Shown here in pieces: positions 1 to 8,791 of a stretch of 64,000 bases of DNA. The notes beneath the pieces are model-generated. The model made no database searches. It saw only the letters and a program-made list of their open reading frames with translations, and was not told the DNA's origin. The stretch's first letter is position 1. Each line of letters starts with the position of its first letter. The stretch spans positions 868,001-932,000 of the forward strand of contig NZ_CP010554.1 of NCBI RefSeq assembly GCF_000934545.1. Direction: 5' to 3'. Source of the DNA: Rugosibacter aromaticivorans (GTDB lineage Bacteria; Pseudomonadota; Gammaproteobacteria; Burkholderiales; Rhodocyclaceae). Made by a program: the position numbers and the translations under genes.

Positions 1-2
1 CC

Positions 3-905
3 TCCTGGCGGGATATCTCCACAGGATTGCCCTCGCAGGATGTGCGGTCGCTTGCGTTCGATCCCCATCAGCCGGAACGTTTGTATGCCGGCACGGAACC
101 CCCGGCGATCGCATGCCATCGTGGTGCTGAATGGTCGCTTTGTGGCGATCTGATGGCGCTACCTGAATCTAAAGACTGGTCGTTCCCCGTGCGTCCTGGT
201 ATTCCCCATGTACGGTCGATCACCGTCAGTCCGGTGGATTCCCACGTGATTTACGCAGCGATTGAAGTGGGTTCGTTTCTCATCAGCCGCGATAGAGGCA
301 TGACCTGGTCAGTTGCAGAAGGCATTGGCCATGATCTGCATCGGACCATTATTCATCCAGCAAAACCGGATCGCTTGTTGGTTGCCACGGGGATGGATAC
401 CGGTGCTTACCGCGGTGGTAAAGGGGTTTATCGTAGCGAAGATGGGGGAAGCACCTGGTCAAGCGCAAATGAGGGATTAGGCCATCGCCTGTACGCAGAA
501 GATGCCATTGCCTTTCATCCGCAAGATCCGGCCACCGCATTTCTTGCGGCGGCGGATGGTATTCCGCCGCATTGGGCTTCGATCATTGGCCTGGCAACCG
601 GCGTCATGAGCGGCAATGTTTACTTTTTATCTCCGTCAAAATTTCGCCGTCGCAAAGGCGCAGATATTGCCATTTATCGAACACGGGATGCTGGAAAAAA
701 CTGGGCGCTTGTGCCCGATACCAATCAGCAGGGTCTGTTCGATATGGTCTGGGCGCTGGAGTCTGGTTATGCCGATGATGGTTCACCTGCCGTTTATTTC
801 GCAACAACGGGAGGGGAAGTGCGTGCGTCTTATGATGGTGGCGATACCTGGCGTGTCATTGCAAAGGAGATGGGGGCGATTACGCATCTGCATCCACTTC
901 ACTAA
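3..905 (+). CDS. BNR/Ycf48-type beta-propeller protein, 5' end outside window
   Basis: The reading frame is open to the left edge, so the first part of the gene is missing and the TTG at 27 is not a credible start. The visible part has repeated blades of the BNR/sialidase or VPS10 type: short strands ending in YAGT or YAAIE, each followed by an SxDxGxTW Asp-box (SRDRGMTW, SEDGGSTW, TRDAGKNW, SYDGGDTW). Such propellers are usually structural or binding proteins. In betaproteobacterial hydrocarbon loci they often sit beside RND exporters, although the RND gene here is 57 kb away. No catalytic residues for a glycosidase can be assigned. It ends 15 bp before the first Rieske gene and may be co-transcribed with it. 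The family call is firm; the function is unknown. Confidence 0.75.
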   Translation, partial: SWRDISTGLPSQDVRSLAFDPHQPERLYAGTEPPAIACHRGAEWSLCGDLMALPESKDWSFPVRPGIPHVRSITVSPVDSHVIYAAIEVGSFLISRDRGMTWSVAEGIGHDLHRTIIHPAKPDRLLVATGMDTGAYRGGKGVYRSEDGGSTWSSANEGLGHRLYAEDAIAFHPQDPATAFLAAADGIPPHWASIIGLATGVMSGNVYFLSPSKFRRRKGADIAIYRTRDAGKNWALVPDTNQQGLFDMVWALESGYADDGSPAVYFATTGGEVRASYDGGDTWRVIAKEMGAITHLHPLH

Positions 906-920
906 CTAGGGGAGAGGTCG

Positions 921-2126
921 ATGTCAACTGATTATGAAAATGTTCGCCACGCGATAGCTCAGCGTTTTCTGAATTCGAGTGATATTCCGAAAGAAGTTTT
1001 TTCGGATCCGGATGTCTATCAAGAAGAGCTCAAGCGTTTCTTTTATGGCCGCTATTGGCATCCTGTGGCGCATCGCGCGGAATTGCCTCAGCCGGATAGC
1101 TTCAAGACAGCCTGGCTTGGTGAAGTGCCACTGCTGGTAACCCGTTCAGCGCAGACCGATGAGATCCGTGTGTTGGTCAATGCTTGCGCACACCGCGGCG
1201 CGCTGCTTGAGCAACGCACCTGGGGCGAAGCGAAGGAATTTGAATGTTCTTATCATCGCTGGCTGTTTGATGCGCAGGGCCAGTTTCTTGGTGCGCCAGG
1301 CCGGAAAGAATTTCGCCCCGACTTTCGGGAGGAAGATTACAGCTTGCGTCGTTTGCGTGTTTCAGAGCATGCGGGCTTAATTTTCGTCACGCTCGATGAA
1401 AGCACCCCCAGCCTGGCTGAATTTCTTGGTGATGCTCTGGCACCGCTTTCTGATTCCCTGCTGGATGATGGCAAACTCACCCTGTTGGGCTACCAGCGTG
1501 TGATTTATCAGGCGAACTGGAAGGCTTATATTGATAACGACCCTTACCATGCTCCGTTACTGCATAAGGCGTTCCATATGCTGGGATGGCAAGGCGCTGC
1601 AGGCCAGCTTGTTTCCACCCAGCCTTATGGTCATCTATGTATTTTGTACGCAGTCAAAAAATATCAAGACAATGGCTATCTGGCGGACCCCAGCGTTGTT
1701 GAATTCCGGGGAACAGATGACCGAGCGCGCGTGATTGCCTTACGCCCAGTCACCGGTATTACGAAACATGTGGATACGATCAATGTGCGCTTTGCACGCC
1801 CTTTGGGTCCCGATCGGACTGAGGTCTGGTACGCCTTTTTCGGACATGCGAGTGACACGGCAGCGTTCGCTATGCATCGTGTCCGTCAATCGTCTAACCT
1901 GCTCGGACCGAGTGGATTCATCAGCATCGAGGACGCAGCCATTTATAACCGGCTGCAAGCGACTGCACGCGATGGCGGTTATCAGCGCTTCGTGAAAGGG
2001 GTAGGCAAACCGCGCGCTGACTGGACGCAGAATGATGAAGTCTCGAATACTGATTGGTGGGGCCATTATCGCGAAGTGATGGGTTTCGCTGAAGATGGTT
2101 TCAGCCAGAAAAATGAAAGGGGTTGA
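921..2126 (+). CDS. Rieske non-heme iron oxygenase, alpha subunit (A1)
   Basis: Large catalytic subunit of a ring-hydroxylating oxygenase, 401 aa. The N-terminal Rieske [2Fe-2S] domain carries C89-x-H91 (CAHRG) and C109-x2-H112 (CSYHRW). The C-terminal mononuclear iron site has D207-x2-H210-x4-H215 in NDPYHAPLLH, plus a later carboxylate in the SIEDAAIYNR segment. An RBS-like ggggagagg precedes the ATG. The beta-subunit gene starts one base after the stop, so the two are surely co-translated. It closely resembles A6 at 50356 (shared IPKEVF, NDxYHAPLLH and RQSSNLLG), making A1B1 and A6B6 paralogous pairs. Family certain; substrate unknown. Confidence 0.9.
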   Translation: MSTDYENVRHAIAQRFLNSSDIPKEVFSDPDVYQEELKRFFYGRYWHPVAHRAELPQPDSFKTAWLGEVPLLVTRSAQTDEIRVLVNACAHRGALLEQRTWGEAKEFECSYHRWLFDAQGQFLGAPGRKEFRPDFREEDYSLRRLRVSEHAGLIFVTLDESTPSLAEFLGDALAPLSDSLLDDGKLTLLGYQRVIYQANWKAYIDNDPYHAPLLHKAFHMLGWQGAAGQLVSTQPYGHLCILYAVKKYQDNGYLADPSVVEFRGTDDRARVIALRPVTGITKHVDTINVRFARPLGPDRTEVWYAFFGHASDTAAFAMHRVRQSSNLLGPSGFISIEDAAIYNRLQATARDGGYQRFVKGVGKPRADWTQNDEVSNTDWWGHYREVMGFAEDGFSQKNERG

Positions 2127-2127
2127 G

Positions 2128-2607
2128 ATGCCGATAGATATCACCGATCGCTTGGCCATTAGTGATCTGCTCGCGGTATATGGCGATGTGCTGGACGCCG
2201 GTCAATATGATGAATGGCCTGGCTTGTTTGCAGAAGAGTGTGTTTATACGGTGTATGACGCCGCAGATGCGGAACGCGGGCTGTCGATCGGCTATATGCT
2301 GGATGACTGTCGCGCCCGTGTGCTTGATCGGGTCAAGTTTGTTAAAGAGGTATGGCGGGGAACGGTTGAGCCTTACCGCACGCGGCATGTCACACAACTC
2401 GCCCGCATAAACCCTGCGGGTGCTGGACGTTACACTGTGCGCAGCAATTTCATGGTGTCTTATACACAGCCCGATGGTACCTGTGGTTTGCTGGTGGCCG
2501 GTCGTGCGCAAGACGTGATTCAGGTCAGTGTCGGCAGTGCGCAATTTGTTGAACGCAAGCTTTACCTGGATGGTACCCCCGCACGTTACCTTGTTTATCC
2601 GTTATAG
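2128..2607 (+). CDS. Ring-hydroxylating oxygenase beta subunit (B1)
   Basis: Small SnoaL/NTF2-like subunit (159 aa) that packs with alpha subunits as a structural partner. The ATG at 2128 is chosen because aaagggg lies just upstream and it follows the alpha stop directly; an upstream start at 2095 would overlap the alpha gene by 32 bases. The shared segment VEPYRTRH and the YLVYPL terminus match B6 at 51570 (YQPYRTRH, YIVFPF). Beta subunits have no metal site, so substrate cannot be read from it. Confidence 0.85.
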   Translation: MPIDITDRLAISDLLAVYGDVLDAGQYDEWPGLFAEECVYTVYDAADAERGLSIGYMLDDCRARVLDRVKFVKEVWRGTVEPYRTRHVTQLARINPAGAGRYTVRSNFMVSYTQPDGTCGLLVAGRAQDVIQVSVGSAQFVERKLYLDGTPARYLVYPL

Positions 2608-2625
2608 ACAGAAAGGAATTGCCTC

Positions 2626-3645
2626 ATGCTAGCCGCTGTATTAAAAGGACCCCGTGATCTGGAGTTGCAAGAGGTAACACAGCCCAAGCCAGGGCCTGGC
2701 GAGGTATTGCTTGAAGTCGGGTTTACCGGCATTTGCGGAACCGATCTGCACGAATTTTTAAGGCCGACGTTTTCCAACCCGCCGGTGGTGCTTGGGCACG
2801 AAACATCCGGCACGATTGTTGAACTGGGCGCAGAGGTGCATTCGCGTAAAGTGGGCGAGCGGGTGACAGTGATCCCGATGGATTTTTGCGGGCAATGCTA
2901 TTACTGCCATCGTGCCATGTATCACCTGTGCGATCGGCCCGGCTGGGTTGGTTTCACGCGCAGTGGTGCATTCGCTCGCTATGTTGCCGTGCCCGCGCGC
3001 CTGGCGATTCCCTTGCCCGAAAATGTGCCCCTGGAAATCGGTGCCTTGACTGAGCATTTCACGGTGGCGTTTCATGCCATGCATCGCGCAGATTTACGCA
3101 TTGGCGAACGGGTGCTGGTGCTCGGCGCAGGGCCGGTTGGTCTGGCTGTGCTGCAATGCGCTTCGGCTTCGGGCGCGGGTTCGATTGTGGCGGTAGAGCC
3201 AAGTCCCTTGCGTGCGCAACGTGCGACAGATCTCGGGGCGACAAGCGTTGTGGATCCTGCCGCAGCCGAAAGCCTGAAAGATCTGACACAGGGCGTGGGA
3301 TTCGATGTCGTGTTCGATGCAGCAGGCACGGATGGCGCATTGCAACTGGGGTTTAACCATCTACGCAAAGGCGGACGCTATATGTCGATGTGTCCCTGGG
3401 AGAAGTCCCCCGCAATCGATATGAACCGCGCATTGCTTAGCGAGCACGATGTGCGGTTTGTGTTCGGCTACGATATGTTCAACGATTTTCGCGGTGTGCT
3501 CGATCTGGTCTCGCGTGGGGTGCTAGAAGCGGGACGTCAGATTACCTCCCGCATTGCCCTGAAAAATATTCTCGCTGACGGTATGCTTCCCTTGGTGGAA
3601 AGCCGCGATAAGCAGATCAAAGTGATGGTTGATTTAGGGCAGTAA
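2626..3645 (+). CDS. Zinc-dependent medium-chain alcohol dehydrogenase
   Basis: 339 aa protein of the MDR superfamily (threonine/butanediol/sorbitol dehydrogenase group). The catalytic zinc motif GICGTDLHEF and GHETSGTIVE are followed by a structural zinc loop CGQCYYCHRAMYHLC and a Rossmann motif VLGAGPVGLAVLQ around residue 165-177. It probably oxidises an alcohol or diol made by the neighbouring oxygenases with NAD(P)+. It lies 18 bp after B1 with gaaaggaa as RBS, so it belongs to the same operon. The exact alcohol is unknown. Confidence 0.85.
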   Translation: MLAAVLKGPRDLELQEVTQPKPGPGEVLLEVGFTGICGTDLHEFLRPTFSNPPVVLGHETSGTIVELGAEVHSRKVGERVTVIPMDFCGQCYYCHRAMYHLCDRPGWVGFTRSGAFARYVAVPARLAIPLPENVPLEIGALTEHFTVAFHAMHRADLRIGERVLVLGAGPVGLAVLQCASASGAGSIVAVEPSPLRAQRATDLGATSVVDPAAAESLKDLTQGVGFDVVFDAAGTDGALQLGFNHLRKGGRYMSMCPWEKSPAIDMNRALLSEHDVRFVFGYDMFNDFRGVLDLVSRGVLEAGRQITSRIALKNILADGMLPLVESRDKQIKVMVDLGQ

Positions 3646-3743
3646 GCTGCATTCAGTACCCCATGGAAAATTGAATTTCAGAGGGTAGGATATAGCAGGT
3701 TAAGACAAGGTGATGTGTGTTTTTTTAACGGTATCATGATTGC

Positions 3744-3772
3744 TTTTACCGTATCACCAGCACCGACTTTTT
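3744..3772 (-). repeat. Dispersed short repeat, copy 1 (intergenic)
   Basis: Read on the minus strand this is a run of five A, then the core GTCGGTGCTGGTGATACGG, then TAAAA. It is one of eight clear copies in the window. It lies 25 bp before the DUF336 gene start, within the only sizeable gap of the left operon. Confidence 0.75.
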
Positions 3773-3796
3773 AATAAATTTCATGAGAGGATAAAA

Positions 3797-4234
3797 ATGA
3801 GCAAGCCATGTTTTGTGAATCAACCCATCATCGATTGGGCAGCCGCTAATGACGCGGTAAAGGCAGCGATTGAAAAAGCCGTCGCCATGGGGTTGCGCGT
3901 GAATGCGGCGGTTGTGGATCGTGGCGGCTTGCTGGTTGCATTTTTACGTATGCCAGGAGCACCATTGCATTCAATAGATATTGCAATAGATAAAGCGTAC
4001 ACCGCAGCGGGTTTTGGTATGCCCACAGGGATGTGGCATGAGGCACTTAAAGCGCATTCCGCGGCCGTGCAACAAGGTGTTCCGCTACGCCCACGGTTTA
4101 CCGCCTTTGGTGGTGGCTTGCCGATTATTGTGGAGGGTCAGGTGATTGGAGGCATCGGTGTGTCTGGCGCACTGGAAGACGAGGATACAGCGTGTGCCCA
4201 AGCCGGTCTCAAGGTTTTGGGTCTGGCGGATTGA
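3797..4234 (+). CDS. GlcG/HbpS family (DUF336) protein
   Basis: 145 aa. The ATG at 3797 is preferred over 3740 because gagagg precedes it and homologues start near KPxFxxxxxIdw. Family hallmarks are present: N-terminal helix with AIEKAVAMGLRVNAAVVDRGG, then DIAIDKAYTAAGFGMPT and the glycine-rich FGGGLPI and GGIGVSGA. Members bind heme or small ligands and frequently lie in catabolic operons (glc, pdu, aromatic pathways) with no proven enzymatic role. It is embedded between oxygenase pairs and ends 22 bp before A2. Confidence 0.85.
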   Translation: MSKPCFVNQPIIDWAAANDAVKAAIEKAVAMGLRVNAAVVDRGGLLVAFLRMPGAPLHSIDIAIDKAYTAAGFGMPTGMWHEALKAHSAAVQQGVPLRPRFTAFGGGLPIIVEGQVIGGIGVSGALEDEDTACAQAGLKVLGLAD

Positions 4235-4256
4235 TAGTTCTCAAAGGAGGCGGTGC

Positions 4257-5606
4257 ATGGGTGATTTCGACGCGTTAATCAATACAAAAGACGGTATTCA
4301 AAGTCGGCGGATTTTTCACGATCAAGCTATTTACGATCTTGAAATGGAGCGCATTTTTGCGCGCTGCTGGTTGTTTTTGACGCATGAAAGTTTGATCCCC
4401 AATACGGGCGATTACATTACCACCAAGATGGGCCAGGATAATGTCATTGTCGTGCGTCAGCAGAGCGGCAAGGTGCGGGCTTTTGTGAATTCATGCTCGC
4501 ATCGTGGCGCACGAGTTTGCGCGGCCGAAGCGGGTAATACGCGCAGCTTTGTGTGCAGCTACCACGGCTGGGCGTATGGCATTGATGGTTCGCTGCAAGG
4601 CGTGCCGCTAGAAAAAGAGGTTTATAACAACCAGCTCGATAAATCATCTCATGGCCTCGTAGAGGTGGCGCTGGTGGATAATTTTTGCGGTTTTATCTAT
4701 GGCTGCTTTGACCCGCAGGCACCTTCGCTACGCGAATATCTCGGTGAAGCTGCCTGGTATCTTGAAGCCTGGATGGGCGCACCGGGAGGCACTGAATTGA
4801 TTGGCCCGCCTAGCCGCTCGATTCTGTACTGCAACTGGAAAACGCCGGGCGAGAATTTTATTGGCGATATGTATCACGTGGGCTGGACACATGCCTCATC
4901 AACACAGGTGCTGTTTTCCCAATCGCCGCTGATGGCGTTGCAAGGCAATGCGTCGCTACCCGCGCCGGCAGAAGTCATGGGGATGCATTTTACGAGCCGA
5001 GGCGGGCATGGTGCAGCGATTACTTATGGCGGCCGCGGGGGTATTTATACTACCGCGCGTGAAAACGAGATGTTGCTGGCGTGGCTTGCTGCACAGACGC
5101 CCAAAGTGGCAGAGCGGCTAGGCGAGGTGCGTGCCAAGTTTTACAACTCTGCCTGGGATGGCACGATCTTCCCCAACAATTCATTTCTTGTCGGCCCCAA
5201 TACCTTCAAGGTTTGGTTGCCACGCGGCCCGGGCGCGATTGAAGCCTTGACGTGGACATGGGTCGAAAAAGATATGCCCAAAGAGTTGAAGCGGATTATC
5301 GCCAGAAACATGAACCAGACATTCGGCACGGCGGGCATGCTCGAATCTGAGGACGCCGATAATATGGAGTCGATGACTCAGTCTAATGATGGCCTGGTGA
5401 CGCGCCGTGGAACACTCAATGCTCAAATGGGCCTGGGTCGTGAACGGGAAGATGTGGTGATGCCCGGTGTCGTGAGTGATGCGATGATCAATGAGCTATC
5501 TCACCGCGGGTTCTATCGTTATTACCAGGAAATGCTGGTGGCTGAAAGTTGGGATGAGCTGCGTGCTAATTCATCAAAGTGGAAAAAAGCCCATCTTGAG
5601 CGTTAG
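4257..5606 (+). CDS. Rieske non-heme iron oxygenase, alpha subunit (A2)
   Basis: 449 aa from the ATG at 4257, which has aaaggaggcgg directly upstream; the longer frame from 4146 overlaps the DUF336 gene and is rejected. Rieske ligands are C80-x-H82 (CSHRG) and C100-x2-H103 (CSYHGW). The iron site is D204-x2-H207-x4-H212 in GDMYHVGWTH. Length and the YHVGWTH pattern place it with biphenyl/naphthalene/phenylpropionate-type hydroxylating dioxygenases. Its closest relative in the window is A5 at 48460. Partner beta subunit follows. Confidence 0.9.
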   Translation: MGDFDALINTKDGIQSRRIFHDQAIYDLEMERIFARCWLFLTHESLIPNTGDYITTKMGQDNVIVVRQQSGKVRAFVNSCSHRGARVCAAEAGNTRSFVCSYHGWAYGIDGSLQGVPLEKEVYNNQLDKSSHGLVEVALVDNFCGFIYGCFDPQAPSLREYLGEAAWYLEAWMGAPGGTELIGPPSRSILYCNWKTPGENFIGDMYHVGWTHASSTQVLFSQSPLMALQGNASLPAPAEVMGMHFTSRGGHGAAITYGGRGGIYTTARENEMLLAWLAAQTPKVAERLGEVRAKFYNSAWDGTIFPNNSFLVGPNTFKVWLPRGPGAIEALTWTWVEKDMPKELKRIIARNMNQTFGTAGMLESEDADNMESMTQSNDGLVTRRGTLNAQMGLGREREDVVMPGVVSDAMINELSHRGFYRYYQEMLVAESWDELRANSSKWKKAHLER

Positions 5607-5645
5607 TTGGGTTCTGTAATTCAAGCCGAAAAAAAGGAGTGGATT

Positions 5646-6179
5646 TTGACAAAGCATAATAATGAGCGAGAAGTCACTCGTGAAGTACGGGATGAGATTG
5701 AACGGTTTTTGTTTCGCGAAGCGCGGCTGATTGATTCTGAACAAGAGCGTGAGTGGCTGGAAACGATGGTTGATGCCGAGATTACATATCAGGTCTTTAG
5801 CCGTCAGTTGCGTTACCGCAAAGACACGCGAGGCAGTGGCGACAAGGAAGTGTATTTCTTTGACGATAACTATGCCGATCTTGCACACCGAGTTGAATTG
5901 TGCGAGACGGGTATGCAGTGGGTTGCCGACCCACCCAATCGGCTGCGACGCATTGTCGGCAACATTGAAGGGTTTGAAGGTGAGCGGGCAGGAGAATATC
6001 GGGTCTATTCAAACTGCATGGTCACGCGTAATCGGATGGTCTATGAGCAGATGAGCTATGCCTATGGCCGAGAAGATATCCTGCGGCGTGGTGTGGATGG
6101 ACGATTAAAGCTATTGCAGCGTGTGGTCGATTTTGAAGAGCGGTTTGTGCGCGGAAAAAATTTGTTGTTTATCCTGTAA
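5646..6179 (+). CDS. Ring-hydroxylating oxygenase beta subunit (B2)
   Basis: 177 aa, SnoaL-like fold. I choose the TTG at 5646: aaaaaaggag lies about seven bases upstream, whereas the TTG at 5607 has no RBS and abuts the alpha stop. Motifs FLFREARLID, RRIVGNIE, YRVYSNCMVTRN and the terminal GKNLLFIL are typical of biphenyl/naphthalene-type small subunits. It pairs with A2 and resembles B5 (LFYEARLLDDE, RRSISNVE). The TTG start may lower its translation relative to alpha. Confidence 0.85.
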   Translation: MTKHNNEREVTREVRDEIERFLFREARLIDSEQEREWLETMVDAEITYQVFSRQLRYRKDTRGSGDKEVYFFDDNYADLAHRVELCETGMQWVADPPNRLRRIVGNIEGFEGERAGEYRVYSNCMVTRNRMVYEQMSYAYGREDILRRGVDGRLKLLQRVVDFEERFVRGKNLLFIL

Positions 6180-6203
6180 AAACCGAGAAAAAAAGAGGAG
6201 AAG

Positions 6204-7264
6204 GTGGATTATCTGAAATATTTTCTGCCATCGGCTGTGCTGACCCTAACCGGAATCGGTGTGCTGGCCGGCGGGGTGTGGGTATGGATGGGGTTGGCGT
6301 TGTTTGCGGTGATGGCTATTCCCGACATATTGATGGGCTTTGATTTTTCTGTGCGTCGAATGTCAACGCCTGGTGCGCTTTTTATGCTTTTTTCCAGATC
6401 GTGCCGATTACCTTTCTTTGGGTTGCCTACTGGATTTTCGTGAGCCGGCATCCGGGTGTGGTCGAAATCATCGGCGCGATAACATCAATGGCTATCATTA
6501 CGGCGGCCGTTGGCTTGCCTATTGGCCATGAAATGTTTCATCGCTCAGAGCCGGTTTCGCGTTTTCTTGGCGGGGTACTTTCCAACCTGTTCCTGACCAG
6601 CTACATCGAACTGGAACATAACAAGAATCACCATGTCGAAACCTCATCGGCGCTGGATGTCGATACCCCGCGGCGGGGGGAGGCGGTTTATCCGTTTATC
6701 TTGCGCCTGTTTATTTTCATTCATACCAACAGCTTTGCGCAGGAACGTCGGCGGATGGCGGGATATGGCAAGTCGGTCTGGTTTTCGCCCAGCTCCCGGG
6801 TGTTCTGGCAATGGGTCGGTGCGGTATCGCTATTGGGTGTGTTTTATTTCGCTGATGGCTGGCGCGGTGTGTTGATCGCTGCCTTGACAGCCTTGCTGGG
6901 TAGCGCCATTGTGACGATCTTCAGTTATGTGCAACATTACGGGCTGCAACGCGTGCCCGGTACGCCGATTGAAAAGCGCCATGCGTTGAACCACACACGG
7001 CCTGTTTCTCGGGTGCTCACGTTTGAAATTGTCACCCATTCGCAACACCATATTGATCCAACCACACCTTACTGGAAATTGCCCGCCTTTAAAGATGCAC
7101 CGTTGGTGGGTAGTGCGATAGGATATTTTTTCCTTTCGCTAGTCCCTCCGCTGTGGCACCGTGTCATGCGGCACCATCTTGCCCGGTGGGATAGTGAATT
7201 TGCCAGTCCGGCAGAAAAAGAACTGGCGAAGAAAGCCAATATTGATGCAGGTTGGGCGGCGTAA
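6204..7264 (+). pseudogene. AlkB/XylM-like membrane hydroxylase, interrupted by a -1 frameshift
   Basis: Two overlapping frames together encode a complete membrane di-iron hydroxylase of about 353 aa, close in length to the intact paralogues at 8792 (355 aa) and 26119 (366 aa). Frame 1 starts at GTG 6204 (RBS gaggag) and continues to 6443; frame 2 carries the rest to 7264. The switch falls at a run of six T, 6388-6393: one extra T would give the continuous LFFQIVPITFLW. His boxes after the shift are GHEMFHR, EHNKNHH and THSQHH, plus YVQHYG. All are intact, which argues for a recent mutation, a sequencing error or slippage rather than old decay. The middle box differs from the HxHGHH of the paralogues. 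Confidence 0.8.
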
Positions 7265-7289
7265 AAAGTCGGCGCTGGGGAGACGGTAA
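7263..7289 (+). repeat. Dispersed short repeat, copy 2
   Basis: Begins inside the TAA stop codon of the frameshifted hydroxylase gene and contains TCGGCGCTGGGGAGACGGTAA, differing from the family core only by G for T after GCTGG. It sits between that gene and the Rieske gene A3. Confidence 0.75.
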
Positions 7290-7323
7290 CCGAGCTCATT
7301 GCAAGTGCCCCTAACCATTCTCC

Positions 7324-8043
7324 AACTAAACACCTGAGAGGAGACTCACCATGAATGCCCCCTTATCTGCAGACGCACTCAAGCAAGACAAACTGCGTCA
7401 GTTACTCAGCGACCTGGAAAACCGGGTCGTCGTCAATGGCCCGGGCGATATCGCGCTCGGCGCGCGTAACATCTACACGGACCCGACGCTGTTCGAGCTG
7501 GAGCTGGAACACCTGATTGAAGGCGGGTGGGTGTATGCGGCGCATGAAAGCCAGCTGCCCAACCCCAACGACTACTTCACCATCAACGTGGGTCGGCAAC
7601 CCGTCGTCCTCACCCGAGATGCAGAGGGCAAGGTTCACGGTTTTCTGAACGTCTGCGCCCACCGTGGCGCCAAAGTGGTGCGCCACACCAAAGGCAACCA
7701 GAAAGTGCACCTGTGCATGTTTCACGGCTGGTGTTACAACTCGAAAGGCGAACTCATCAACGTCACCGACGAAGCCGACGGTGGCTACCCCCCTGGCTTC
7801 GATCGCAAACACCTGGGCCTGACCCCGGTGGCTAAACTGGAAAGCTACCGCGGCTTTATCTGGGTCAGTCTCAACCCTGACGTGCCGCCGTTAAAGGAAT
7901 ACCTCAACGGCTCGACCACCTTTATTGACCTGCTGGTCGATCAATCGCCGACGGGCGAACTTGAAGTGCTGCCCGGTGAGACGACCTACATCTACCAGGG
8001 CAACTGGAAGCTGCAGGCTGAGAATGGCTTGGATGGCTATCAC
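7324..8043 (+). repeat. 720-bp perfect direct repeat, left copy
   Basis: Matches 9923-10642 base for base on reading both lines in full. It spans 27 bp of leader with the RBS (cacctgagaggagactc) and the first 231 codons of A3. It ends exactly after the first His codon of the iron site. The two genes diverge sharply on both sides. Confidence 0.92.
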
Positions 8044-8736
8044 TTACCCACAACGCATGCGAACTATTTCATGACGGTAGGACAGCGCGCTAAAGGCTTA
8101 TCCGGCAATACCACTAAAACAGTGGACCCCAAGGGTATTTATAACGACAGTGGTTTTCTGGCGTTCAAATATGGGCACGGGCTGATTTATTTTAATTATC
8201 CCAATCCGCAAATACGGCCGGGGTATGAGATGCGTGAAGGTCATCTTGCGCGGCATGGCGAGTTACGTACGCAATGGATGACAGAAAAAACACGCAATTT
8301 GCTTATCATGCCGAATGTGTTTTTAATGGATCAGGCGAGCACGCAAATTCGTGTTTTTCGACCCTTGGCTGTTGATCGCACCGAGGTGACAACTTATTGC
8401 GTTGCGCCCAAGGGCGAAAGCGCTGAGAGTCGCGAGCATCGGTTGCGTCAATATGAGGATTTCTTCAATGCCAGCGGCATGGCAACGCCTGACGATATTG
8501 CCGAGTTTCGCAATTGCCAGATTGGTTATCAGGCCAAAGGGGCACCTTGGAGTGAGTTTTCTCGAGGGAAGTCGCGCTGGCTTAAAGGGACAAACGAACA
8601 AGGCATTCAGTTGGGTGTGGATGCGCAAATGAGCAGTACCCATGGTGCAGATGAGGGTCTATACGTCAACATCCTCGAAGAGTGGGCATTGCGCATGCAA
8701 TACATTGTGAAAAATGAGATCGAAAAACAAGCCTGA
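7351..8736 (+). CDS. Benzoate/toluate-type Rieske oxygenase alpha subunit, chimeric orphan (A3)
   Basis: 461 aa, BenA/XylX-like architecture. Rieske ligands C102-x-H104 and C122-x2-H125; iron site D228-x2-H231-x4-H236 in GLDGYHLPTTH. Residues 1-231 are identical to A4, at DNA level too, while residues 232-461 differ and use visibly more A/T-ending codons (tta, aat, att) than the shared part. That suggests the N-terminal half was overwritten by gene conversion from A4. No beta-subunit gene follows: the next gene is a membrane hydroxylase. It may borrow B4 or be a non-functional spare. The C-terminal half sets substrate range, so A3 and A4 probably differ in specificity. Confidence 0.88.
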   Translation: MNAPLSADALKQDKLRQLLSDLENRVVVNGPGDIALGARNIYTDPTLFELELEHLIEGGWVYAAHESQLPNPNDYFTINVGRQPVVLTRDAEGKVHGFLNVCAHRGAKVVRHTKGNQKVHLCMFHGWCYNSKGELINVTDEADGGYPPGFDRKHLGLTPVAKLESYRGFIWVSLNPDVPPLKEYLNGSTTFIDLLVDQSPTGELEVLPGETTYIYQGNWKLQAENGLDGYHLPTTHANYFMTVGQRAKGLSGNTTKTVDPKGIYNDSGFLAFKYGHGLIYFNYPNPQIRPGYEMREGHLARHGELRTQWMTEKTRNLLIMPNVFLMDQASTQIRVFRPLAVDRTEVTTYCVAPKGESAESREHRLRQYEDFFNASGMATPDDIAEFRNCQIGYQAKGAPWSEFSRGKSRWLKGTNEQGIQLGVDAQMSSTHGADEGLYVNILEEWALRMQYIVKNEIEKQA

Positions 8737-8791
8737 AAGGTTAAATGTTTGTATGTATCACCTTAAGCGAAGTTAAGCGAGGACGCCTATC

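Noticed and set aside
6386..6396. Programmed -1 ribosomal frameshift in the membrane hydroxylase
   Set aside because: The zero-frame codons at the T-run do not form a good slippery heptamer (the second codon would not re-pair) and no stimulatory hairpin was seen. Tract mutation or transcript slippage is simpler.
7402..7812. 136-codon open frame on the minus strand, repeated at 10001-10411
   Set aside because: It lies antisense within the Rieske genes A3 and A4 and is duplicated only because the DNA is. Composition is that of a GC-rich shadow frame.
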